Source of the DNA: Tetragonia tetragonoides
Taxonomy: Eukaryota > Streptophyta > Magnoliopsida > Caryophyllales > Aizoaceae
Length of the DNA stretch: 64,000 bases
Reading direction: 5' to 3'
Assembly: GCA_038025085.1 (NCBI GenBank)
Contig: CM076141.1
Coordinates: forward strand, 21,399,001 to 21,463,000
The notes below the pieces were generated by a model. It had not been told where the DNA came from, searched no databases, and saw only the letters and a list, made by a program, of their open reading frames with translations. Of this stretch, positions 23,488 to 33,488 are shown piece after piece; the stretch's first letter is position 1; every line of letters starts with the position of its first letter. The position numbers and the translations under genes are program-made.

Positions 23488-24569
23488 AAGATTAAGAGGG
23501 TGTAACTTGAAAATCGATTCATTATAATTATTTTTGCTTGGTTCACTGCCTTGAGTGTTCTTATTATTATTTTGTGACTTGTCATTCATCATTAATTTGC
23601 ATTCATTGCATTCATGTGCATGCGCTTGCGCGACTTTCGAGCTTGTTTTTACAAGTTCAAACCAGTTTTTAGCCAATGGAGTGTGGTGAAGTGCCTTGGT
23701 GAGAATCCACTCGATTCTTCTATGCCAAGCAACATGGATCCCCCCACCTCAAGTACCTTCCTACGCATTCGTCCACTCGACGGGTAGGACAACTAGAATG
23801 CCTCACATTGTCGCGCATCCCGCGGATTGTAGTACATTCTCGATCATGAGTGCCTTTTGACCAAAACCCTTAAGCCTACTCCATTGCATGAACTAGAACC
23901 AATGTTTTAGGTTGAAACTCAGTCCCATGTCCATGCTAGATTTGCATAATCATGTCATATTGCGTTCTTTGCTGTTTGCCCATATGTGAACGCAATCTTT
24001 GCGTAGCCTTTTGGTTGTCATAGAATATTAGGTTAGATCCCAATTAGGATCTTTTCCTTTTTTGAGTCTAGATTTTGTCTTAAGATCGAGTCTAGAATCT
24101 TTATTTTTAGGAAATAATATCCCTGAGTGTTCTATATGATGCTCGTTACCTTAGGAAAGATTTGGTTGCTATATTCTTTCCCTTTATTTAGGTAGTGAGT
24201 CTAGGTCAAAAGATCTCGATAATATCTCTCCCCTCTCCTTTAGTCAAAAGTATAATATCTTTTGCTTTATCCCATATTGAGTCGAGATAATATGTCTCCC
24301 CTTTCTTTTTAGTCAAGAGTATAATATCTTTTGCTTTATCCCATATTGAGTCGAGATAATATCTCTCTCCTCTCCTTTAGTCAAGAATATAATATCTTTT
24401 GTTTATCCTATATTGAGTCGAGATCTTTTGACCTAAACCCATTACTTAGTCCCCAAGGGTAACTATGTTGATAGAACATGCTAGATAGAAACTTCCCATC
24501 TTTGTTTTAAAACTTTTCTTTCGTGGAACTTGTTAGTCTTTCCTTTTCTAAGTCTTATCCGCTGTCCAG
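23488..24569 (+). other. Leader of element B
   Basis: Non-coding and closely similar to the leader of element C. It contains a three-unit tandem repeat and ends at the acceptor-like CTGTCCAG (AG at 24568-24569) before RIGKKTVGP. Confidence 0.75.
24205..24415 (+). repeat. Leader tandem repeat, about three units of 64-76 bp (B)
   Basis: Units are marked by GAGTCGAGATAATATCTCTC, then CTTTTAGTCAAGAGTATAAT. GAGAT-AAT-ATCTC gives a short inverted repeat. Element C has the same array with about seven units. Confidence 0.8.
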
Positions 24570-26407
24570 GATTGGGAAGAAAACAGTCGGTCCGAAAAGT
24601 TGGGAACACGATTATAGTAATCAACGTCTGGTTAGGAAGCCCGTATTGGAATTTCCCCCTTCGAGCAAAGCTAGGCCTGACGCAGTATTTGTTACTCCCC
24701 CTCCGTATCGACCATCTTGCTCTAAGTTGACTGAAATGGCCGAAGATGATATGCCCCCTCCACCACCTAAGACCACCGATGAGATGTTGACTGAAATGAT
24801 GAAAATGATATGGGAAACCGTGTGACATGGATAGAGAGCAAGGTCAAAGAAGCTGACCCTCTTAACTAGGATGATCCTCCACCTCGAGATGACAAGGAGG
24901 AAGAGCTAAGTGCTCAAATTAAGAATCTTGAGTTAGCTCTAACTCAAAACAAGATCATAAGTGACTACATGATCAATGCTGAAGGATACTCCTCTCACAT
25001 CAAGGGGAAGCTCCCACAAAACTTCTCTATGCCTGACGTCCCCATCTTCAAAGGGACTGATGATCCAAAAGATACTCCTCTCACATCAAGGGGAAGATCA
25101 CATAAGGGCTTTCACCACTGCAATGGGCCTATGAGGAGTAGATCATGACCTCTATATTTCCCTTTTCTCACAAACCTTGGACCCCACTGTTAGGGCTTGG
25201 TTTTTCAAGCTCGAGCCCAATCAGGTTCAGGAATGGAACAAAGTGTCCAGTTTATTCCTCACTAGGTATGCCGACAATGTCATCCAACCAACGACCATGA
25301 GATAGTTCGAAGCAATCAAGCAAGGTGAAAATGAAAGCTTCACTGATTTTGTCAAGAAATGGAGAACTAAAGTAGCTGAAATGCTCGACCGTCCATCCGA
25401 GGAAGAGCAAATTCGAAAACTCATCAAGAACTTACAACCTCCTTACTTGAATCCTCTCAAATTCCAAGCAATTACTTCATATGCACAACTCAATAGTGTG
25501 GGATTGCTCATAGAGGATGATCAAGCACTCAAAAAGGAAAAAAACAAGGACATCTTCAACAAAGGTGCTTATAGCTCAGGCTAGAAGAAGAACCCCAATT
25601 CGGAAAACTCTTTCAACAAGGTTAATGAAATCAATATTGTCTACGGCAAACCGCAAAGGCAATACACCCCATTGGGTATGACCTATGCTAAAGCTTTGGA
25701 AAAGCTTGTCAAGAATGACTACCTCGATGTCGTGGGCCCCACTCCGGATCCCGACGTCGAAAAGAGGAGCCCGCCATGGAATCCTAATCTTTATTGCAAA
25801 CTCCATAGAGGAAAAGGACATGACACCGAGAAGTGTTAGACACTCAAGAATAAAATTCAGGATCTTTTTGACATTGGGACTATTCCCAAGCTAAAGAATG
25901 TTCCCACTCCAAATAACAACACCAATCCTCTAGGCGCAGTTTTCGTCATTACAAATGAAGAAGAGGAAAAGGACCCCTCTCGCCTGATTGTGCCAATTGG
26001 ACATCGTGTCCCACCATTTAAGATTGACTCCTTCCATTTAGAGGTGCCCGGAATTTGGGATAGTGATGAGGAGGATGACCTTCACACAACCAACAGCACC
26101 CCCAAGAAATCATTGGAGGAGTTGGTCAAGGAAATCGCTGTTGGTCTAAAACAAATAGACGAAGAAGTAACTAACATCCAGATGAAGAGGAAAGAAAGAG
26201 AGGACGCAGAAGCGCATTCCGCGTCTATCCTCCACCCAAGCGTGAGTCTCCCACTTAGTCACGTCCCATCCATGAGGGATATGACCAAAAGAAACTTCTC
26301 CCCACTACCTCTCCATCTGACTCACACTCTTGAGATACTCATAAGCATTGGAATTATACGACCACTGGGACCAACCCCCGATCTTGTCTCTCCAGGGATC
26401 GCCTGAC
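24570..26407 (+). pseudogene. gag: gag of element B, broken
   Basis: The reading starts RIGKKTVGPKSWE and reaches MAEDDMPPPPPKTTDE (ATG at 24736). The capsid-like part has FSMPDVP and DPTVRAWFFKLEP. A knuckle, CKLHRGKGHDTEKC, lies near 25797. A copy of GATACTCCTCTCACATCAAG from 24986 has been pasted in near 25071, breaking the frame. There are stops at about 24825, 25584 and 25840. The C-terminal part (26050-26400) departs from C and has a charged coiled-coil-like run, LEELVKEIAVGLKQIDEE. Confidence 0.82.
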
Positions 26408-26869
26408 ACCCATGTAAGTTTTGCAATTACCACAGGGGAAGAGGCCACGACACTGAAGAGTGTTGGGTGTTGAAGCACAGAATTCAAGATCTCATAGAAG
26501 TTTAACCATACAGCTGCAAAAACATCGCCAATCTCGAGAGAGAGTACCATAACCAAATGCCAAAAAGGGTATACACCCCCATCCTTTCAACCCCAACTCA
26601 AATCTTTCAGGACTTGTTTTGGAAAGGTATTCTGGGGTCCATTGGGCCAACACCTGATCCAGATCCAGGAAATAAGAGTAAGGTCTGGAACCATACCTTT
26701 TTTTGCATCTATCACCGAGAAAGGGGACATCATACACACGAATGTGTGCACCTGGAACGCAAGATACAAGACCTCGTCAATGAAGGGGTCGTTCGTATGA
26801 TATAAGGCCTTATCCGACACTCTTAACAAAGGAAGGATCACCTTCATCCCTCCTTTGCATCTAAGAAGG
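26408..26869 (+). pseudogene. gag: Two extra zinc knuckles in place of the protease (B)
   Basis: CNYHRGRGHDTEEC (near 26425) and CIYHRERGHHTHEC (near 26707) add two knuckles to the usual one, each followed by a KIQDL-type helix. The sequence then resumes at FDWVENTPNNALGLLFGQEH, which in C lies well after the protease. No DNG active site occurs anywhere in B. Confidence 0.75.
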
Positions 26870-28879
26870 AGGATGAACTTTGATTGGGTAGAGAACACAC
26901 CCAACAATGCTTTGGGTCTATTATTTGGACAAGAGCATCGCCATCCAAAAGATGAAGAGCTCCACAATGTCAATAATGCAATTTAGGAAGCAAACTTTAA
27001 CCCAACTAAGTTGATCACTCCAAACGAGGGTCAACTCACAAAGCAGAAACACACTATAAGCTGGACAGGAGCCAATGGAAAGAAGATCAAGATCACGATC
27101 TCCGAAGAATCCAAGCCTGACTCCGACACTGATTCCGACTGGACCGAGTCAGATTTCGAAGACGAGTCTAATATAGTAGAGTCGGGTGGTCCACCCAAAT
27201 CTATGTTTAATTCTGTTTGCAAGTCTAAAGATGTTAAAGCCAATAGTAATGGCTCAGTTGATGTTTCAATTTCCCCTATTAATGAAATAATAACTGATTT
27301 TGCTTACTTCTTGGATTACTTAGTAGCTAATAATTCAAAAGATGAACAAGAATTGCCCAGAGAAGTAACTAAAGCACTGTTTGAGCATGAACAAAAGACT
27401 TCAATTGTGGAAGAAACAGAATTAATCAATCTTGCAAACGATCAAGAGCCGCGCCAAGTGCGCATAGGCTTATCGTTAACTCCCAAAGAGCGAGAAAGCT
27501 TTATAAACCTATTAAAAGAATACATAGACGTTTTCGCTTGGTCCTAAAAAGATATACCGGGAATAAGTCGCGAAATAGCACAACATACAATACCGCTCAA
27601 TCCGGATTTAAAGCCAGTAAAGCAGAAACTTCGGAGAATGAAGCCTGAGTAAGCACTGAAAATCAAAGAGGATGTGCAAAAACAGCTCGCAGCGGGTTTT
27701 ATCAGGGTTGCTCAATATCCCGAATGGGTTGCTAACATAGTGCCCGTTCCAAAAAAGGATGGCAAAGTAGCGATGTGTGTTGACTTTAGGGATCTGAACA
27801 AGGGAAGTCCAAAGGACAACTTTTCCTTGCCACATATAGACGTATTGGTGGATACGCAGGACATGCCCTCTTATCATTCATGTAGGGCTATGCAGGGTAT
27901 AACCAAATACAAATGGCTGAAGAAGATAAGGAGAAAATCACTTTCATTACTCAATGGGAGACTTATTGCTACACCGTCATGCCTTTCGGGTTGAAGAACG
28001 CGGGAGAAACATACCAAAGAACCGCAACTTCCCTTCTACATGACATGATACACAAGGAAGCCGAGGTGTACGTAGACGATATGATCATTAAATCAAAGGA
28101 GAGAGAAGGGCATATACCCTCTCTAAGGAAATTCTTTGACAGGCTTCAGAATTACAACGTGAGATTAAATCCTCACAAGTGTGCGTTTGGAGTAACTTCG
28201 GGCAAGCTCTTAGGATTCCTCATAAGCACAAGAGGTATTGAAATCGATCCTACCAAAATCAAAGCCATAAGGGATTTGCTGTCTCCCAAAAATGAAAAGG
28301 AGATAAGAGGATTCCTAGGACGTCTTCAATATATAAGTCGATTCATATCCAAATTGACTATTACATGCGAGCCCATCTTCAAGAAGCTCAAAAAGGACAC
28401 TAAATCTACCTGGAATGATCAATGCCAGCAAGCCTTCGACAAGATTAAGGATTACTTAGCTAAATCAGCCGTACAGGTTCCGCCCATTCCGGGAAAACCA
28501 CTTTTGCTATACCTAACAGTCACAAAAACCGCCATGGGTGCTATGTTGGCCCAAAAGGTAGAGAATGATGAAAAGGCAATATACTACCTTAGCAAGAAAT
28601 TCCTAGAATACGAAAAACGATACCCCACCCTAGAGAAAACGTGTCTCGCATTGGTCACTGTAACCAAGATGCTTCGACACTACATGCTACAACATTCCGT
28701 TCATATAAAGTCAAGGATGAATCCGTTAAAGTACTTGTTCGAAAAATTCATCCTTAGTGGAAGAATAGCAATATGGACTGTCATGCTTTTAGAATTCGAT
28801 CTAACTTTTGAACACCAAAATGCGATCAAAGGACATGCCATTTCTGAACATCTTGCCGAAAACCCAGTTACTAGTGAAG
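26870..28879 (+). pseudogene. pol: PR-RT linker, reverse transcriptase and RNase H of element B
   Basis: The linker has TKLITPNEGQLTKQKHTISW and a Ser/Asp-rich part. RT gives MCVDFRDLNKGSPKD, then a garbled stretch replacing FMDGYAGYNQ near 27870-27900, so the first catalytic Asp is lost. It continues FITQWETYCYTVMPFGLKN and YVDDMI at 28069-28086. RNase H follows with YYLSKKFLEYEKRYPTLEKT. From 27913 to 28953 the frame is open for 346 codons. Stops lie at 27545 and about 27648. Confidence 0.87.
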
Positions 28880-29320
28880 ATGCTACACATGACTTTCCAG
28901 ATGAAGGAATAATGAGTGTGGAGGAGAACACTTGGCAATCATACTTTGACTGAGCATCAAACCAAAAGGGTTATGGCGTAGGAGTGTTATTAGTTAGCCC
29001 CGAAAGTGGACATACTCCCATAGCCGTAATTTTAGATCATGAGGTAACCAACAACAGCGCCGAATATAAATCATGCATCATTGGTCTAGCAGCGGCAATA
29101 GAACTGCAAATTAAGGATCTAAAGGTATATGGAGATTCAACTCTCATCATAAACCATGTTTCCAAAAAATGGAAAGTGAAAAGCGAATCCCTGGCACCTT
29201 ACCAGGAATATCTTGAAAAGATAGCCAAATATTTCACTTATGTCCGTTTCACATACCTTCCTAGAGATGACAACCAGTTCGCGGATGCCTTAGCAAAGAT
29301 GGCTTCTATGATAAATATTC
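28880..29320 (+). pseudogene. pol: Archaeal-type RNase H of element B
   Basis: TWQSYFD keeps the first catalytic Asp but the next codon, Gly in A, is TGA (28951-28953). The frame resumes as ASNQKGYGVGVLLVSPE, then NNSAEYKSCI (Glu kept), VYGDSTLIIN (Asp) and RDDNQFADALAKMASM (Asp). One base change is enough to explain the stop. Confidence 0.85.
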
Positions 29321-30657
29321 CAGATGATGTAATCTCCATGCCCATTCACATTCGAAGGCGCACTGAGCCCACCTTCTGTAACGCACTTGAAGTATGCCTC
29401 AACGAGGAAGAATGGTTTACCGACATTCTCAATTTACTCGCCAAAGGCGTTTATCCTCCACTGTCCACACCTAGGGCACAAAGAGCCTTAAGAAGACTAG
29501 TCGCACAATACATACATGTGCAAGGCAAACTTTATAAAAAGACGCCACAAGGGTTAAGTCTTCTGTGCTTAAAAGCACGCGAGCTCCTTAAAGTCATGAG
29601 CGATATACATAATGGCGTATGTGGTCCCCACATAAATGGACTCACATTGGTCAAGAAAATCCTAAGGCAAGGATACTATTGGACTACGATGGAAAAAGAT
29701 TGCATCGAATACGTGAGAAAGTGCACACGCTGCCAATTTCATGCTAATTTACAACATAGACCACCTACCCCTTTACATACATTCACTTCACCATGGCCGT
29801 TCTCTTCATGGGGTATTGACATCATGGGAAAAATCACCCCCACAGGAAAAGGAGGCATTGAATACATATTAGTCGCGATAGACTACTTTACCAAATGGGT
29901 TGAACCTCATTCGTACGCAAGGATAGCGTCCAAACACGTGGCAAAGTTAATACATGACAACACCATCACCAGATATGGGGTGCCCCACGAGATCATAAGT
30001 GATCACGAGTCTCAATTCAAAAAGGATGTTGCCGAGATTTTCACTAAGTATAAAATTCAACATCGCCAGTCTTCACCTTACAGGCCACAAACAAATGGAG
30101 CCGTAGAATCCGCAAACAAAAACGTGAAACAAATGATAGCTAAGATGACGGAAAACTACGAAGATTGGCCGGAGAAGCTACAATTCGCCTTATGGGGATA
30201 TAGAACCACCATTTGTTCCTCAACGGGAGCAACACCTTATTCTTTAGTATACGGAATGGAGGCGGTACTCCCAGTCGAGGTAAAAATTCCCTCTTTGAGG
30301 ATAGCTTTGGAAAGTGAATTATCCAAAGTAGAGTGGGTTCAAGCCCGGTATGACCAATTAATCTTGCTAGATGCAAGACGACTAAATGCCCTACATTATG
30401 GTCATGTCTACCAAGCAAGGATGGCGAGGCATTTTGATCAACGATTCAAGGCTAGAGGACTACAAGAAGGAGACTTAGTCCTAAAAGAGGTGAGACCAAT
30501 TGTGGCCGATCCTCGGGGAAAGTTCAAGCCTAATTGGGTCGGCCCATACCTTATTAAGACAATATTATCCGGTGGAGCAGCAAAGCTAATGGACTTAGAC
30601 GGCAAAGAGTTCACCCAACTCACAAATATGGACCAACTTAAGCGGTTCTATGCATAA
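29321..30657 (+). CDS. pol: Integrase of element B, uninterrupted
   Basis: The frame from 28984 to 30657 has no stop, making this the most complete integrase in the window. It shows the zinc region (IHNGVCGPH and CTRC), the core with SSWGID (Asp), ISDHESQF (Asp, with HES in place of the commoner NGS) and NGAVESANK (Glu), and the C-terminal DPRGKFKPNWVGPY. It ends MDQLKRFYA. The open frame suggests relatively recent function, although upstream RT is dead. Confidence 0.85.
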
Positions 30658-30761
30658 ATGTTAAATCTTTGAGAGAGCCCACTAAGGCACCAAATCCAAG
30701 TCAAAATCGGTCAACTCGTCCACGTGGGACCCACGACCAAAAAAAAAAAAATACTTTGTTT

Positions 30762-30825
30762 TACGAATGATATTGGCCTGATTCCGCATGGATATGTAGG
30801 CAACCCATATAACTTGGGCCCGGCC
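30762..30825 (+). other. Conserved hairpin motif after pol (B)
   Basis: The block reads TTGGCCTGATTCC, GGATATGTAGG, CAACCCATATAACTTGGGCC. The stem is CCCA, 7-nt loop, TGGG. It lies about 105 bp after the integrase stop and about 220 bp before the aORF1 stop, so both convergent transcripts could contain it or its complement. Confidence 0.6.
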
Positions 30826-31046
30826 ACTTTAACAAAATAAATGTCCAAAGGGAGTTTTGATCCATTCGATTAATGCAAAAATAAGCAAGTCTTTCATTAA
30901 TATGGTTAAAGTCCATTACATGCTCTAATAATAAAAAAATAAATAATAAAGCGCGAATAATAAAAAAATAAACAACAATAATAATAAATAAATAAAAGTG
31001 CAATTCTAAGCTACATCTACTTGGGCATGCAAACCCGTTATTTGAA

Positions 31047-32658
31047 TTATACTACTAAGCAAAAAAGGACAAGACTTGCTAGGCAATTAGAGGTGGACTG
31101 CTCCTCCTTGTCTTTGACTTCGGGCTCTTGTACGGGTTCGCTAGGCTCATCAAGTTCCATTCGTTCTCTTGGAGCCCACCTTTCCCTACCATAGCTAGAA
31201 GAGGCCTCGTGATCATTGGGCCTACTTGGAGTTACGTGCTTGGTCGAATGGGCCAGATTCTTCCTTTTCTCGGATTGGGCCTTTGCCTTACCTTTTTCCC
31301 TTACCCTTAGTTTGGCGCTTGGAAGGTTTAGTGGGCCCATCGATTGGAGTTATCTTCACACCGCTAGGCTCATCATATTTGCAGGCCTTGAACAACGCTC
31401 TCTCTTCCTCTAGAAGTTTCGGGTTGGATCGACGATCATCGCTCCAAATCCATAGCTCGTAGAAGATCGTTAGCCCATAAGATTGAGGAAATACCGGTTT
31501 AACCCATGTTGGACGACAACCCCAATATCGCTCCCAACGAAGCACTAAGGAAGGAGTCAAGGGTTGTTGACGAGGGCACACGCAGCTTACATTTGGAATT
31601 CTTTGTCGTAAACCATATTGTCTCAAAAGGCGGTTTGGCAAGAAGGAAGTTAGGGTACGTAAGCCATAATCCTTCTAAAAGGCACGTTCTCACTACACCC
31701 TACAATCTTGGTGGTATGCCACCACGGGACGAACCAACCCATTTGGGTCTTAGTATAAAAGAATTCGAACCACTCCTCGCGTGAAGATAGGAAAAACTGT
31801 CGACGTCTCGACGAGAGTTGCTTGGGTAAATACTTTCTGGTATGTATGGTAGGCATCTCGAGAATGTTGAGCCTCTCTTGGAGGCATATCTACACAAAAA
31901 CAACAAAAACAAAAATTCAAGTCAATACAAGATAAGAATTTCACCAAATACAGTTAAATCCACAAAGATTAAGACTTTATCGCAAAGATTAAGACTTGAA
32001 GGAGTAAAGGACTCGCAGTGAAGGACTCTTGAGGATTGCTCTCGAGCCTATCTAAAGCTAGGATTTTCTCTCCCACAACCAAGTGCATAGGAGAGCTATC
32101 CCATTGTATCTGTTCGGTCACCCTCAGAAGGCAAGCTTTGCCCCTATTAATGGTAAGCTTCTTTTCGGAGGGAATAAGAGCATCTTCATTACCACCAACA
32201 AACAAATAACGATGGAGGAGGCAAAATACAAAGGCACGCTTCTTGTACCTCATGTCCATCGCACCTTGGGCCTTGGAAGTGAAGAAAGTCACAAGCTTGG
32301 CAAGGTCGACGTCCTCACCATGGAGCATTTGAGCCGCTTCACGGGGAGACAACCCAAGGTACCTTTGGAAATCAACCATGAAGGCATTCCCCAAGTAGGG
32401 AACGACAGGAGGATTTTCGGTTGGAAAGCCAATTATGTCGGAGAATTCCTGCACCAAGGGACACATCTCCTGAGCACCGAAACGGAAGACATGGAATTTC
32501 GAGTCCCAAAACTCGACTGAAGCATGAAGAAAGTCCCATAGAATCTTGACTTGTTTAAGGTGAAAGAAGGCATAGAGATGAAAAGGGGTGAGTTCTAACC
32601 TCTCCTCTACAGTCATGGAAGCCAACCAAGCATCAAAAGCATCATCAAAGTTCATCAT
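31047..32658 (-). pseudogene. aORF1 of element B: antisense PMD-like gene, two exons
   Basis: Exon 1 (from ATG 32658) gives 229 open codons: FDAWLASMTVEERLELTPFH, VEFWDSKFHVFRFG, MCPLVQEFSDIIGFPTENPP, LGLSPREAAQ, CLLHRYLFVGG and SPLLLQ. The exon 2 acceptor, GTGTAG, precedes 31889; the donor has changed from GTAAAG (C) to GTCTTA. Exon 2 has EEWFEFFYTKTQMGWFVPWW, KPSKRQTKGKGKR and RERWAPRERMELDEP, with stops or shifts near 31850 and 31690. The N-terminal exon is intact and is the best sample for a profile search. Confidence 0.75.
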
Positions 32659-32743
32659 TGTTAAGATTAAGGATTTTCTCTCAAGGAATTCTCTCTCTAA
32701 GGTCTTAAAGCAAGTGGTGAGAAGAGAAGAGAAAGAGACCCAC

Positions 32744-32996
32744 CTATATAGAGGCTACGGTTTGATTCTCGTCGAAGATTTAAGGAAATTCAGACAAACG
32801 ACGAAAAAAGGTCAGGCGGCCTTGAAGCTAGCTTGGACGGCTAAGCCACTGGGACAAGCGGCCAAACCGCTCCAGCAAGCGGCTTGACCGCTAGGACCAG
32901 CGGCCAAACCGTAAGCCCTAGCGGCATAGCCGCTTGTCCATGCGGTAGCCGCTAGAGCTCTAGCACGGCCGCTAGGAGCTCTAGCGGTCATCCTGT
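32744..32996 (-). promoter_or_regulatory. Putative antisense promoter of aORF1 (B)
   Basis: CTATATAG (32751-32744, minus strand) lies 86 bp before the ATG. Upstream, 32814-32989 is packed with GCGG/CCGC palindromes. The 16-mer CAAGCGGCTTGACCGC at 32876-32891 is identical to one at 38612-38627 in this element's own LTR promoter and to one in the LTR of C. Confidence 0.65.
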
Positions 32997-33488
32997 ATAG
33001 GCGCCTGGTGTACTCTTTTCGCGAGAGACCTCGGTTCAACCGACCCCACGCCTGACCTCGGCTCTACCTTCCTAATTTCCACTTGGACAGATTTTGGAAG
33101 CCTTCCCTTATATTTTTCTTACCTTAATTTTGGCTCGTGCCACTTTTCTATTTATTCTGTTTTTATTTTCTTTCTTGATTATCAAGTTCCACTTTTATTC
33201 CTTTTATTTTCTGATTTCCTTTATTAATATTTTCCCCTTTAATTATCTTTTTCTATTTTACTTTTCTTTACTTTATTTTTATTTTAGGGGAAGGGGTACC
33301 CCAAATGTGCTAAATTCTCGGAAATCCTAAATTCCCGAATGTCGTGATTTGTGATTTTCCATTCGGAAAATAGTTGATTGAAGTTCACATATGGGCATTT
33401 GTATGACATGTTTGTGCGTGAATAAAATGCAATAATTTGTAGTAGGTTTAATAAAAGCCCGAAAGTTCGAAATGCACTACAACAAATA
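32997..33488. other. T-rich spacer (B)
   Basis: The plus strand is strongly T-rich between 33100 and 33290, like 9990-10190 in element A at the same place. No gene is seen. The stretch probably holds the 3' end of the aORF2 transcript. Confidence 0.45.

Noticed and set aside
28701..28931. Minus-strand frames antisense to RNase H in B and C (also 61042-61326)
   Set aside because: Shadows of well-conserved pol codons on the other strand.
30140..30418. Minus-strand frames antisense to integrase (B; also 62445-62741 in C)
   Set aside because: Shadow frames of conserved integrase codons; no splice or promoter signals.
32083..32520. 145-codon plus-strand frame
   Set aside because: Antisense shadow of exon 1 of aORF1 in B, which has the recognisable domain and promoter.
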